Below are positions 8,951 through 17,350 of a stretch of 64,000 nt of DNA, one piece after another. The stretch's first letter is position 1. Every line of letters begins with the position of its first letter. This DNA comes from an uncultured Oscillospiraceae bacterium (GTDB lineage: Bacteria; Bacillota; Clostridia; Oscillospirales; Ruminococcaceae): contig URKR01000009.1 of NCBI GenBank assembly GCA_900548355.1, forward strand, positions 13,966 to 77,965, in the 5' to 3' direction. Both the position numbers and the translations under genes were made by a program. Under the pieces are notes generated by a model. It made no database searches. It saw nothing but the letters and a program-made list of their open reading frames with translations, and had not been told where the DNA came from.

Positions 8951-10174
8951 TTACGATTTTCTTGCAGCGGGGGCGGGGAGATTCAGCGGCAGCCGCACGG
9001 TAAAGGTGATGTGATCGTCGGCGCTGGCGGCTGTGATGGCCCCGCCGTGCAGCTCGACAATCTGCTTCGCAATCGCGAGCCCCAGCCCGGCCCCGCCGGT
9101 GCGGGAGGCGCGGGATTCATCCAGGCGATAGAACTGCTCAAAGATGCGGGCGAGCTTTTCGGGCGGGATGGTGCGGCCGGCGTTTTCAACGGTCAGCACC
9201 GCGGTGTCCCCCTCGGCCGCGGCCGTGATCGTCACCTCGGTGCCGGGGGTGCTGTAGTGGCAGGCGTTGCGCAGCAGGTTATCCAGCACACGGGCCAGCT
9301 TGTCAGGGTCGCAAGCGCAGGGGAGCTTGGGCGGCAGGTCGGCGCGGCAGGTCAGGTTCTGCTCGGCCAGCATCGGGCCGAACTCGCTGACGACCTGCTC
9401 GATCATCCGGGTTAGATCGGTCGGCCGGCGGTCAAGCTCCATGTGGGAGAGGTTGAACCGGGTGATCTCGAAAAATTCGTTGATGAGATCCTCAAGCCGC
9501 TCGGCCTTGTCCAGCGCGATGCCGGTGTAGCGCGCCCGCATCGCGGGGGAAAGCTCGGGCTCATCCCGCAAAAGGGTCAAATAGCCGATCACGCTGGTCA
9601 GCGGCGTTTTCAGGTCATGCGCGAGGTAGACGATCAGGTCGTTTTTGCGCTGCTCGGCTTCGCGGGCGATCGCGGCGTTCTGCTGCACCTGCTGGCGGGC
9701 CAGCCGCAGCTCGGCTTCGGCCGGGGCCAGCACATTCGGCAGCTTGGGCGGCGGGGCATCGGGGTTTATCAGGCTGCCGGCGGCCTGCACCACCTTGGTC
9801 AGATCGCGCTGGTAGAGCCGGAAAAACGCCCAGGTCACCCACAGCCAGCCCCCGACGATCAGCAGAATCACAAAGAGCAGCGCGGCGTCCCGGATGAAGC
9901 TGAACAGATTGTACAGCGGTGTGATGACGAGCGGCGTCCAGAAATCATAATGATAGTAGGTAATCTGCTCCCTCAGCCAGCTGTAAATCGAGTAGCCGAG
10001 CATGAAGACCAGAAAGGTCGCCAGCGGCACCCCGATCAGGCAGAGCAGGTACAGCCCCACCATCCCGAGCGCGTTGCGGCCGTAGAGCGGCCCGCTGCGG
10101 TTCTGCTGCACCTTCAAAACCCGGCGCCGCAGCCGGTCGGGCGCGGCGCGCAGCGTTTGCAATAGCTTATTCAA
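8951..10174 (-). CDS. vanS: VanS-type sensor histidine kinase
   Basis: A 407-residue membrane kinase, partner of VanR. Two transmembrane segments lie at about residues 25-50 and 80-105, with a short extracytoplasmic loop of roughly 30 residues between. Then follow a HAMP-like linker, the H-box (LAHDLKTPLTS), the N-box (NLLRNACHYS) and G-boxes (GGAGLGLAIAKQ). I place the start at a TTG overlapping the vanR stop by 8 bp. A longer reading would overlap vanR by 146 bp and adds no domain. The small sensor loop resembles other VanS proteins. The ligand is unknown. Confidence 0.88.
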   Translation of the reverse strand: MNKLLQTLRAAPDRLRRRVLKVQQNRSGPLYGRNALGMVGLYLLCLIGVPLATFLVFMLGYSIYSWLREQITYYHYDFWTPLVITPLYNLFSFIRDAALLFVILLIVGGWLWVTWAFFRLYQRDLTKVVQAAGSLINPDAPPPKLPNVLAPAEAELRLARQQVQQNAAIAREAEQRKNDLIVYLAHDLKTPLTSVIGYLTLLRDEPELSPAMRARYTGIALDKAERLEDLINEFFEITRFNLSHMELDRRPTDLTRMIEQVVSEFGPMLAEQNLTCRADLPPKLPCACDPDKLARVLDNLLRNACHYSTPGTEVTITAAAEGDTAVLTVENAGRTIPPEKLARIFEQFYRLDESRASRTGGAGLGLAIAKQIVELHGGAITAASADDHITFTVRLPLNLPAPAARKS

Positions 10175-10859
10175 TGGTGTAGCCCACCCCCCAGACCGTC
10201 TTGATAAATTTGGGTTTGCGGCTCGGTTCGTGCATCTTTTCTCGCAGCCGGGCAATGTGAGACATGACCGTGTTGTTGGAATCGATGAACTTTTCGCCCC
10301 AGACCGCCTCAAACAGCTCCTCGCTCGAGACTACCTGCCCCTGCCGCTCGCACAGATACCAGAGGATTGAAAATTCCAGTGGCGTCAGGGCCAGTTCCTC
10401 GCCGTAGAGCGTGCATTTGTGGTTGGCTTTCGAGATAACCAGCCCGCGGATATCGTGCTCGGCGGGTTTTGGCTCGGGCGCGCCGGCCTGGTTGTAGCGG
10501 GTATAGCGCCGCAGCTGGGTTTTGACCCGGGCGATCAGCTCAAGCGGGTTGAAGGGCTTGGTGATGTAATCGTCCGCGCCGAGGGTCAGGCCCATGATTT
10601 TGTCCATATCCTCGACCCGGGCGGTCAGCATGATGATCGGGAACAGGTGGTTCTGCCGGATTTTCTGGCAGAGCGCAAAGCCGTCCATATCCGGCAGCAT
10701 GACGTCAAGAATCGCGAGATCCAGCGGGCGGCTCTCGACGCAGGCGAGCGCGTCGCAGGCATTATAAAACTTGTGCACCGTGAACCCCTCGTTTTGCAGG
10801 CAGACCTCGACAAGGTCTGCGATGGCGGTTTCGTCGTCCACAATCAGGATATCAGCCAC
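10167..10859 (-). CDS. vanR: VanR-type OmpR-family response regulator
   Basis: A 230-residue regulator. The receiver domain (ADILIVDDE, phospho-acceptor Asp in LAILDVMLPD, Lys in ITKPF) is followed by an OmpR/PhoB winged helix (LTPLEFSILWYL, VWGVGYTIE). The GTG at 10859 is preferred because AAGGAGG lies 8 bases upstream and the receiver begins there. Upstream codons add only a short tail. It overlaps vanS, so the two are one transcription unit driven by the promoter at 10895-10923. Confidence 0.92.
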   Translation of the reverse strand: MADILIVDDETAIADLVEVCLQNEGFTVHKFYNACDALACVESRPLDLAILDVMLPDMDGFALCQKIRQNHLFPIIMLTARVEDMDKIMGLTLGADDYITKPFNPLELIARVKTQLRRYTRYNQAGAPEPKPAEHDIRGLVISKANHKCTLYGEELALTPLEFSILWYLCERQGQVVSSEELFEAVWGEKFIDSNNTVMSHIARLREKMHEPSRKPKFIKTVWGVGYTIE

Positions 10860-10894
10860 AGATTCGGCCTCCTTCAGCAAGAATCAGCGCTTTG

Positions 10895-10923
10895 ATTATA
10901 GCACGGAAACAGCGTGTATACAA
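10895..10923 (-). promoter_or_regulatory. Promoter of vanRS
   Basis: TTGTAT, 17 bp, TATAAT on the minus strand, about 36 bp before the vanR GTG. The -10 is perfect. Confidence 0.72.
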
Positions 10924-10967
10924 ATCAAAACGCATCGTAACATTACACCGATTTTACGGCGCTTCTA

Positions 10968-10996
10968 TTGAAATCAGCCAACCAATGTTATATGGT
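10968..10996 (+). promoter_or_regulatory. Promoter of the small zinc-ribbon membrane protein
   Basis: TTGAAA, 17 bp, TATGGT. The leader to the ATG is about 90 nt. It contains TTGCC/GGCAA and an 8-bp DNA palindrome, CCCATACC-C-GGTATGGG (11063-11079), that overlaps the ribosome-binding site. Confidence 0.5.
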
Positions 10997-11090
10997 AAAA
11001 GTGTGGATTGCAATTCCGCGTTGCCCGATAAGGCAATATCACACAGTTTTATGAGGATACGGCCCATACCCGGTATGGGGGGAGACGCTT

Positions 11091-11438
11091 ATGCAGAATA
11101 TCTTAATGGGCAAACTCGGGATGGAACTACTGGTGTACGCTGTCTCCACGATGTGTATGGCGCTTGATACTCCTTATAAGCGACGGTCTCGGTTATCCTG
11201 CGTTTTTTGGCGGATACTTACCGCTTTTATGCTGGCGGATGTCGCATTAACCATCGCTTTTCGACTGGGGCCGCCCAATAGTATAGGGGTGCTGGTGATT
11301 ATGGCGTTTGGCTGTTTGCTGTATACCCCTGTGTTTAGCACGGTATCGCTGTGTCCCAAGTGTGGATGTCGACTGTTTTGGCGGCCGCTCATCAGAAATA
11401 CTTGTCCGCATTGTAATCAGAATTTGTTTCAGAAATAA
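11091..11438 (+). CDS. Small membrane protein with C-terminal zinc ribbon, function unknown
   Basis: A 115-residue protein that I do not recognise. Two hydrophobic segments (about residues 10-25 and 40-80) are followed by a compact zinc-ribbon tail, CPKCGC ... CPHCNQ. The ATG follows GGGGGGAG, and a promoter and a downstream terminator frame it as a single-gene unit. It lies between vanRS and the hydroxylase operon and is transcribed toward the latter. GC content is lower than its neighbours, so it may be acquired. A link to either neighbour is not supported. Confidence 0.65.
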   Translation: MQNILMGKLGMELLVYAVSTMCMALDTPYKRRSRLSCVFWRILTAFMLADVALTIAFRLGPPNSIGVLVIMAFGCLLYTPVFSTVSLCPKCGCRLFWRPLIRNTCPHCNQNLFQK

Positions 11439-11440
11439 CT

Positions 11441-11484
11441 AAAAAGCGCCGCCCTGCAGAACGATTCTGCGGGACGGCGCTTTC
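11441..11484. terminator. Bidirectional terminator
   Basis: AAGCGCCG and CGGCGCTT form the outer stem and CTGCAGAA/TTCTGCGG the inner one. AAAAA on one side and TTTC on the other flank it. It separates the zinc-ribbon gene (plus) from the end of xdhA (minus). Confidence 0.8.
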
Positions 11485-11498
11485 AAGTCCAGGAAAAA

Positions 11499-13805
11499 TC
11501 AGGCTTCGTCGGGTTTGCCCATCGCGATCTGCTCGGGGGTGATCGGCAGTTCGCGGTGCCAGACGCCGGTGGCGCGGTAGATCGCGTGGGCCAGCGCCGG
11601 GGCCGGCGTGTTGATGACAATCTCGCCGATTGATTTGGCCCCGAACGGGCCGGTCGGCTCATAGCTGTGCTCAAACTCGACCTGCAAATGGCCCATGTCG
11701 AGCCGGGTCGGGACCTTGTATTGCAGGAAGTTGCGCTCGATCGGCATACCGGCGGCGTCGTACTGCACATTCTCCATCAGGGTGTGGCCGATGCCCTGCA
11801 CAATGCCGCCCTCGGTCTGGATGCGGGCGAGCGCCGGGTTGATCGGGATGCCGCAGTCAACGACGGCCTTGTAATCGAGCACCGTGACAAGGCCGGTCTC
11901 GCGGTCCAGCTCGATTTCGACCATGCCGACCATGAAGGGCGGCGGCGAGACCGGGCTCGATTTGCTGACCGTGACCTCGGCGGCTTCGTTGCTGAACACC
12001 TGGGTCTTGTAGCCGACTTCGGAAAGGCTGACGGCCTGCCCGGTGGCCGGGCGGCGCACGCCGTCGCCGGTGAACTCGAGTTCTTCGGCCGGGCAATTTA
12101 GCAAACCGGCCGCGATCGAAAGGATTTTGGTTTTGAGCTGGGCGCAGGCTTCCTCGACCGCTTTGCCGGTGATGTAGGTGGTGGAGGAGGCGTAGGAGCC
12201 CGAATCATAGGGTGAAATATCGGTGTCCGAACCAAAGACCGCGATGTTCTCGACCGGGCAGTCGAGGCACTCGGCCGCCATCTGGGCCAGAATCGTATCG
12301 CAGCCGGTGCCCATATCGGCCGCGCCGATAATCAGGTTGTAGGTGCCGTCCTCGCTGAGCTTGATCGTAGCCGAGCCGACATCGACGCTCGAAATCGCCG
12401 AGCCCTGCATCGCCATCGCGACGCCGGCGGCCCGGACTTTGCCGTCCGGCATAACCCGCACCGGGTATTTTTCCTCCCAGTGGAAGAGCCGGCGGCAGTG
12501 TTCCATGCAGCGGTCGAGCGCGCAGGCGTTCGCAATCTCGTTGTAGTAGGCCGGCATCTGCATCCCTTCGCGCACCATGTTGCGGTCGCGCAGCACGGTC
12601 GGATCGATGCCGAGCCGCTCAGCCAGCTCGTTGACGGCGGATTCGACTGCAAAGATACCCTGGGTGGCCCCGTAGCCGCGGTAGGCCCCGGCGGCCTGGT
12701 GGTTCGTATAGACAACGTCGTAGGCGAAGCGGTAGGCTTCGAGCCCGCCGGTGTAGAGCGGGATCGATTTATGCCCCGAAAGCCCGACCGTCGTCGGCCC
12801 GTGCTCGCCGTAGGCCCCGGTGTTCGAAAGCGTATAGAGGTCGATGCCGCGGATGTGGCCGTTCTTGTCGGCGCCCAGCCGCACACGGATCTCCATCTCG
12901 TGCCGCGGGCTGCCGGCAATCTGGGCTTCCTCCCGGGTATAGATCAGTTTGGCCGGGCGGCCGGTCTGCATCGTGACAAAGGCGGGGTAGACTTCGCAGA
13001 CGGCGGTCTGCTTGGCGCCGAAGCCGCCGCCGATCCGCGGTTTCTCCACCCGGATGCGGCTCATCGGGATGCCGAGCGCGCGGGAGAGAATCCGCCGGCA
13101 GTGGAAAACAATCTGGGTCGAGGAGATCACGTGCAGCCGGCCGTAGCGGTCAAGCTCGGTGTAGGTGCGGAAGGTCTCCATCATCGCCTGGTTGAAGGCT
13201 TTGGTGTGGTAGGTACGGTCGATGACGATGTCGCAGTCTGCGAGTACGGCGTCGATGTCGCCGCTGTGGCTCTCGTCGCTCGCGACAAGGTTGCGGCGGT
13301 TGTCGCCGCCGACCGGGCAGGTGGGCACCCAGTTTTCCTCCGGGTGGACAAGGACGGGGTTATCCTTCGCGGTGCGGAAATCGAGCACGGGTTCGAGGAT
13401 TTCATACTCGACCTTGACGAGCTTCATCGCCCGCAGGGCGGCTTTCTCGTCCTCGGCCGCGATGATCGCGACGGCGTCGCCCGCAAACCGGACGTGCCGG
13501 TCAAGGATCAGCCGGTCATAAGGCGAGGGTTCGGGGTAGGTCTGGCCCGCGATCGTGAACCGGTTTTGGGGCACATCCTGCCAGGTGTAGACGGCCACAA
13601 CGCCGGGAACTTTTAATGCCAAATCGGTGCGGATGGATTTGACCATCGCGTTCGGATGGGGCGAGCGCAGGATCTTGACGACGAGTGCGTCCCGCGGCGT
13701 GATGTCATCGACATACGCCGGTTTGCCGAGCAAAAGCTGCATCGAGTCCTTCTTGCGGACGGATTTGTGGATGGCCTTGTAGGCCGGACGATTCTCACTG
13801 GGCAT
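11499..13805 (-). CDS. xdhA: Xanthine-dehydrogenase-type hydroxylase, molybdenum-binding subunit
   Basis: A 768-residue large subunit of the xanthine oxidase family, which hydroxylates aromatic heterocycles at a Mo-pterin centre. The a/b hammerhead domain (about residues 15-125) is followed by two Mo-binding domains with GGGFGAKQ, GAYRGYGATQ and the C-terminal GAKSIGE, which holds the catalytic Glu. The start at 13805 follows AAAGGAGG and overlaps the FeS-subunit gene by 11 bp. Purines are the likely substrates because a xanthine/uracil permease is in the same locus, but nicotinate or aldehyde substrates cannot be excluded. Confidence 0.9.
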   Translation of the reverse strand: MPSENRPAYKAIHKSVRKKDSMQLLLGKPAYVDDITPRDALVVKILRSPHPNAMVKSIRTDLALKVPGVVAVYTWQDVPQNRFTIAGQTYPEPSPYDRLILDRHVRFAGDAVAIIAAEDEKAALRAMKLVKVEYEILEPVLDFRTAKDNPVLVHPEENWVPTCPVGGDNRRNLVASDESHSGDIDAVLADCDIVIDRTYHTKAFNQAMMETFRTYTELDRYGRLHVISSTQIVFHCRRILSRALGIPMSRIRVEKPRIGGGFGAKQTAVCEVYPAFVTMQTGRPAKLIYTREEAQIAGSPRHEMEIRVRLGADKNGHIRGIDLYTLSNTGAYGEHGPTTVGLSGHKSIPLYTGGLEAYRFAYDVVYTNHQAAGAYRGYGATQGIFAVESAVNELAERLGIDPTVLRDRNMVREGMQMPAYYNEIANACALDRCMEHCRRLFHWEEKYPVRVMPDGKVRAAGVAMAMQGSAISSVDVGSATIKLSEDGTYNLIIGAADMGTGCDTILAQMAAECLDCPVENIAVFGSDTDISPYDSGSYASSTTYITGKAVEEACAQLKTKILSIAAGLLNCPAEELEFTGDGVRRPATGQAVSLSEVGYKTQVFSNEAAEVTVSKSSPVSPPPFMVGMVEIELDRETGLVTVLDYKAVVDCGIPINPALARIQTEGGIVQGIGHTLMENVQYDAAGMPIERNFLQYKVPTRLDMGHLQVEFEHSYEPTGPFGAKSIGEIVINTPAPALAHAIYRATGVWHRELPITPEQIAMGKPDEA

Positions 13806-14265
13806 GGCGGCCTCCTTTGCGGCTGTCCAAAAAGGCGCGGATGCCACGCAGCTGCCCCTCATAGCCGGAGCAGCGACAGAGGTTGCCGGCCAGAAAGGCG
13901 CGGATCTCATCGTCGGTCGGGTCGGGAATTTCGCGCAGCAGCGCGACGGTGTTCATCACAAAGCCGGGGTTGCAGAAGCCGCACTGGTCGGCCCCCTGGT
14001 CGGCGATAAAGCCGACGAACTCGGCCGCTTCCTCCTGCAAACCTTCGAGGGTCTGCACAGTATGCCCGTCGGCCCGCGCGGCGAGCATCGCGCAGGAGAG
14101 CACCGGTTTGCCGTCCAGCAGCACGGTGCACAGCCCGCAGTTGGCGGTTTCACACCCGCGCTTGACGCTGGCGCAGCCGTGGGCGCGGACAAAATCGAGC
14201 AGCAGCAGGTCGGGCGCGACTTCGTCGGTCACGCGCCGGCCGTTCAAGGTCAAGGTTATCTGCAT
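13795..14265 (-). CDS. xdhC: Xanthine-dehydrogenase-type hydroxylase, [2Fe-2S] subunit
   Basis: A 156-residue iron-sulfur subunit that carries electrons from the Mo centre to FAD. The N-terminal ferredoxin-like cluster site is GCASVKRGC...NCGLC plus a later Cys (PVLSC). The C-terminal helical cluster site is CGFCNPGF ... CRCSGYEG. The length is normal. It overlaps the FAD-subunit gene by 10 bp at its start and the Mo-subunit gene by 11 bp at its end, so translation is probably coupled. Confidence 0.92.
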   Translation of the reverse strand: MQITLTLNGRRVTDEVAPDLLLLDFVRAHGCASVKRGCETANCGLCTVLLDGKPVLSCAMLAARADGHTVQTLEGLQEEAAEFVGFIADQGADQCGFCNPGFVMNTVALLREIPDPTDDEIRAFLAGNLCRCSGYEGQLRGIRAFLDSRKGGRHAQ

Positions 14266-15059
14266 AGCGGGTCGCCCTCCAGTTCCAGCGCGCAGCGCCG
14301 GGTCAAAACTTCCACAAGATGGGTGCGGTATTCGGCCGAACCCCGCGCGTTCGCGCCGGTCGGCACGTTTTTGGCCGCATAAGCGGCGAAGGCCGCGGCG
14401 CTTTCCGGCGTGATGCCGTCTGCCAACAGGCCGTTTTCATCGCGCAGCAGCACGGCCTTGCCCGGCCGCGCGCCGACGGCCAGGCGGTACTCGCCATCCA
14501 GCCTTGCCAGCGCGCAGTTCAGCACCGGCAGGTCGGTGCGCTGGATGCGCATGGCTTTGTAGGCAAAAGCCGCGTCGCGGTATTTCGGCACCGTGACCGA
14601 GACGAGCAGATCGCGGTCATAGGGCATCACGGCAAAGGTTTCGATCGGCAGCGTACCGGCTTTGTACAGATTCACCCGCGCGTCGGCCGCGAGCAGCAGG
14701 GTCAACACATCGGAAAAGCCGAACCGCCCCCACACGCTGCCGCCGACCGTCGCCATATTGCGAAACTGCACGCCGACAATATCCTGCACGGCCTTGGCCG
14801 CGGCGTTTTGGGTGTAGGCGGCAAGGCCCGGGTGCTGTTCGAGCATCCGCAGCGTCGCCATCGCGCCGAGGGTGAAGCCGGTTTCGTCCTCCTCAATCGT
14901 ATCGAGGCCGAGTTCGCAGAGGTCGATCGCTGTGCCGACCGTGTTCGAGGCCATTTTCAGCCAGAGCATCCCCCCCAGCACCCGCGCATTGCGCTTCTGG
15001 TTGAGCGTATAGGCTTCCTCCAGGCTCTTCGCCCGGACATATGTTTGGATGTTCAACAT
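14256..15059 (-). CDS. xdhB: Xanthine-dehydrogenase-type hydroxylase, FAD-binding subunit
   Basis: A 267-residue FAD subunit. The PCMH-type FAD domain has ARVLGGMLWLKM near the N-terminus and FRNMATVGGSVWGRF in the middle, and a CO-dehydrogenase-flavoprotein C-terminal domain follows. The ATG at 15059 is used because the family homology begins there (MLNIQTYVRA) and GAGGA lies upstream. The open frame extends much further but through the promoter region. It is first in the operon FAD-FeS-Mo. Confidence 0.88.
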   Translation of the reverse strand: MLNIQTYVRAKSLEEAYTLNQKRNARVLGGMLWLKMASNTVGTAIDLCELGLDTIEEDETGFTLGAMATLRMLEQHPGLAAYTQNAAAKAVQDIVGVQFRNMATVGGSVWGRFGFSDVLTLLLAADARVNLYKAGTLPIETFAVMPYDRDLLVSVTVPKYRDAAFAYKAMRIQRTDLPVLNCALARLDGEYRLAVGARPGKAVLLRDENGLLADGITPESAAAFAAYAAKNVPTGANARGSAEYRTHLVEVLTRRCALELEGDPLCR

Positions 15060-15132
15060 GGGCAAACCGTCCTCAAAAATTGCGTCCGGCGCAGGCTGGC
15101 CGCGCTGGAACGTCAGAATCCAATATATCATC

Positions 15133-15161
15133 ATTATACCAATCTCGCTTGCTTTTGGGAA
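15133..15161 (-). promoter_or_regulatory. Promoter of the xdh operon
   Basis: On the minus strand, TTCCCA, 17 bp and TATAAT preceded by TGG (extended -10). The -10 block ATTGGTATAAT is the mirror image of the block used by the divergent promoter. Confidence 0.62.
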
Positions 15162-15177
15162 GGGAAATTGGTATAAT
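15149..15177 (+). promoter_or_regulatory. Promoter of the ABC transporter operon
   Basis: TTGCTT, 17 bp and TATAAT with an extended TGG. Its -35 region interleaves with that of the divergent xdh promoter, so one bound protein could affect both. Confidence 0.65.
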
Positions 15178-15179
15178 CT

Positions 15180-15203
15180 CGTTGTAGTTTCTTGACTACA
15201 ACG
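15180..15203. promoter_or_regulatory. ModE-like operator palindrome
   Basis: CGTTGTAGT and ACTACAACG are perfect 9-bp arms separated by 6 bp, 24 bp in all, lying across the expected transcription start of the transporter operon. The CG-ended, TA-containing arms resemble known ModE boxes, and a ModE-like gene lies in this operon. The function is inferred. Confidence 0.6.
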
Positions 15204-15252
15204 AAGCTGGAAAGAATGAACCCGACAAAATTGGTAAAAGGAGAAATGAGAA

Positions 15253-16395
15253 GTGAAACTGAAACGATTGACCGCCCTGCTCGTCGCCGCGGCGTTATCT
15301 CTGTCCCTGTCGCTGGCCGGATGCGGCGGTGACAGCGCATCTGCCGGCGAAAGCGCGCCTGCCCCCACCGAACCGGCCGCTACCCAGACGCCGGAAGCTG
15401 CCGAAGGGAGCGACCAGGCTGTCATCCTGGATGAAAACGGGGAAGTCTACGCCGAACTGGAAGCCACCGATGCGGCCACGGAATACCCTGTCACCCTGAC
15501 CGACCAGGCCGGGCGCGAAGTCACGATTGAATCGCAACCCGAAACCCTTGTCAGCGGGTACTACATTTCGACCAGTCTGCTCATCGCGCTCGGGCTTGAG
15601 GATAACCTTGTCGGCATTGAGGCCAAGGCCGATACCCGCCCGATCTATGCGCTGAGCGCGCCGCAGCTGCTGGAACTGCCAAGCGTCGGCACCGCCAAGG
15701 AGTTTGACCTTGAGGGCTGCGCGGCCCTTGCGCCCGACCTTGTAATTCTGCCCCTCAAACTGCAGGATGCGGCCGAAAGCCTGGCCGAGCTCGGCATCAC
15801 GGCGCTCGTCGTCAACCCGGAGGACCAGGCCCTGCTCGAAGAAGCGATCACCCTGATCGGCAAGGCGACCAACACGGGCGTGCGCGCCAGCGAGCTGCTC
15901 GACTTCACCTACACGCAGGAAGCCCGCCTGACCGAGACTCTCGCCGATGCCGAGCGGCCTTCGGTCTACCTTGCCGGCAACTCGGACTTCCTCTCAACAG
16001 CCGGCGACGCGATGTACCAGAGCGACATGATCCGCATGGCCGGCGGCGTCAACGCGGCGGCCGAGCTGACCGATACCTACTGGGCGCAGGTCAGCTATGA
16101 GCAGGTGCTCGCCTGGGACCCCGATTATATCATCCTTGCCTCCGATGCCTCCTACACGGTGGACGATGTGCTGGCCGACCCGAACCTGGCCGGCTGCGCG
16201 GCGGTGGAAAACGGCAACGTTTACCAGATCCCCGGCGACGCCGAAGCCTGGGACAGTCCGGTGCCGAGCGGCATTTTGGGTGCGGTCTGGCTTTCGAGCG
16301 TGCTGCACCCCGACCTTTGCAGCGAAGCGGACAGTATCGCGGTGATGAATGAATTCTATGAAACCTTCTACGGCTTCACCTATCGTGAAAACTAA
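15253..16395 (+). CDS. ABC transporter substrate-binding lipoprotein (metal/oxyanion type)
   Basis: A 380-residue lipoprotein starting at a GTG behind AAAGGAG. The signal peptide ends in LSLAGC, so the mature Cys is lipidated and membrane-anchored. An acidic linker follows, then a helical-backbone (type III) binding domain from about residue 75, of the cobalamin/siderophore/metal receptor family. The partner permease and ATPase follow directly, overlapping by 47 bp. The ModE-like gene and Mo enzymes nearby suggest molybdate or tungstate as ligand, as for MolA-type receptors, but the domain family alone would also allow iron complexes. Confidence 0.85.
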   Translation: MKLKRLTALLVAAALSLSLSLAGCGGDSASAGESAPAPTEPAATQTPEAAEGSDQAVILDENGEVYAELEATDAATEYPVTLTDQAGREVTIESQPETLVSGYYISTSLLIALGLEDNLVGIEAKADTRPIYALSAPQLLELPSVGTAKEFDLEGCAALAPDLVILPLKLQDAAESLAELGITALVVNPEDQALLEEAITLIGKATNTGVRASELLDFTYTQEARLTETLADAERPSVYLAGNSDFLSTAGDAMYQSDMIRMAGGVNAAAELTDTYWAQVSYEQVLAWDPDYIILASDASYTVDDVLADPNLAGCAAVENGNVYQIPGDAEAWDSPVPSGILGAVWLSSVLHPDLCSEADSIAVMNEFYETFYGFTYREN

Positions 16396-17350
16396 ATGGT
16401 TCTGCGCAGCCGGGGCGGTCTTGTTGGCCGCCCTGGCTGTTCTGAGTTTGTTTACCGGCAAATATCCCCTGACCTTCGAGGGTCTGCTCGCCGGCGACGA
16501 GATGCAGCGCCGGGTGTTCTGGACACTGCGGGCCAGCCGCACGGCGGTAGGCGTGGTGGGGGGCTTTGCGCTTGGCGCAGCCGGGTTTGTCTACCAGACG
16601 GTTTTCCGCAACCCGCTCGCCTCGCCCGATGTCATCGGCGTGTCCTCCGGCGCAAGCGCCGGGGCGGCGTTCGGAATTCTGTTTTTGTCCGGCGCGGCGT
16701 CGGTCACAGCGGCTTCGTTTGCCGGGGCGCTGGCCGCGGTCGGGCTGTCGCTCGCGCTCTCGGCGCTCGACCGCTCGGGCCGGCAGGGGACGATTGTGCT
16801 GGCCGGCATCGCGGTGCACGCGCTGGCCCAAACCGCCCTCATGGCCCTCAAGCTCACGGCCGACCCCGAGCGGGAGCTCGCCTCGATAGAATACTGGATC
16901 ATGGGCAGCCTCAACGGCATCAGCGGGTACTCGATCGGCGGCAACCTCGCGCTCTGCGCGCTCTGCCTGGCCGGGCTGTTTCTTTTGCACCGGCAGGTGC
17001 TGCTGCTCTCGGCTGAGGAAGGCGAAGCCCGGATGCTCGGCGTACAGGTCGGGCGGCTGCGGCTGGTTGTACTGCTGCTGGCTACGCTTGTCGTCTCCTG
17101 CATCGTCAGTTTGTCGGGGCTCATCAGCTTTGTCGGGCTGCTGGCCCCGCACGGCGCGCGGCTGCTGACCGGGCGCAACGGCATCGGCACGATGTGGCTG
17201 GGCGGGCTGCTCGGCGGAATCCTGCTGGTCGGGGCGGATATTCTGGCCCGCACCGCCGCGGCGACAGAGCTGCCGGTCAGCATCTTTACCAGCCTGCTCG
17301 GCGCGCCGTTTCTGATCTTCCTGCTTGTGCGGGGGAGGGAACGCGGATGA
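16349..17350 (+). CDS. FecCD-family ABC transporter permease
   Basis: A 333-residue polytopic permease with about nine to ten membrane helices. Family motifs are LRASRTAVGVVGGFALGAAG near the N-terminus, NPLASPDVIGVSSGASAG, and the late ISFVGLLAPHGARLLTG that contacts the ATPase. Two in-frame ATGs (16349, 16358) are possible. It overlaps the binding-protein gene and its stop overlaps the ATPase ATG. The FecCD fold serves siderophores, B12 and molybdate (MolB type). Confidence 0.9.
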   Translation: MNSMKPSTASPIVKTKWFCAAGAVLLAALAVLSLFTGKYPLTFEGLLAGDEMQRRVFWTLRASRTAVGVVGGFALGAAGFVYQTVFRNPLASPDVIGVSSGASAGAAFGILFLSGAASVTAASFAGALAAVGLSLALSALDRSGRQGTIVLAGIAVHALAQTALMALKLTADPERELASIEYWIMGSLNGISGYSIGGNLALCALCLAGLFLLHRQVLLLSAEEGEARMLGVQVGRLRLVVLLLATLVVSCIVSLSGLISFVGLLAPHGARLLTGRNGIGTMWLGGLLGGILLVGADILARTAAATELPVSIFTSLLGAPFLIFLLVRGRERG

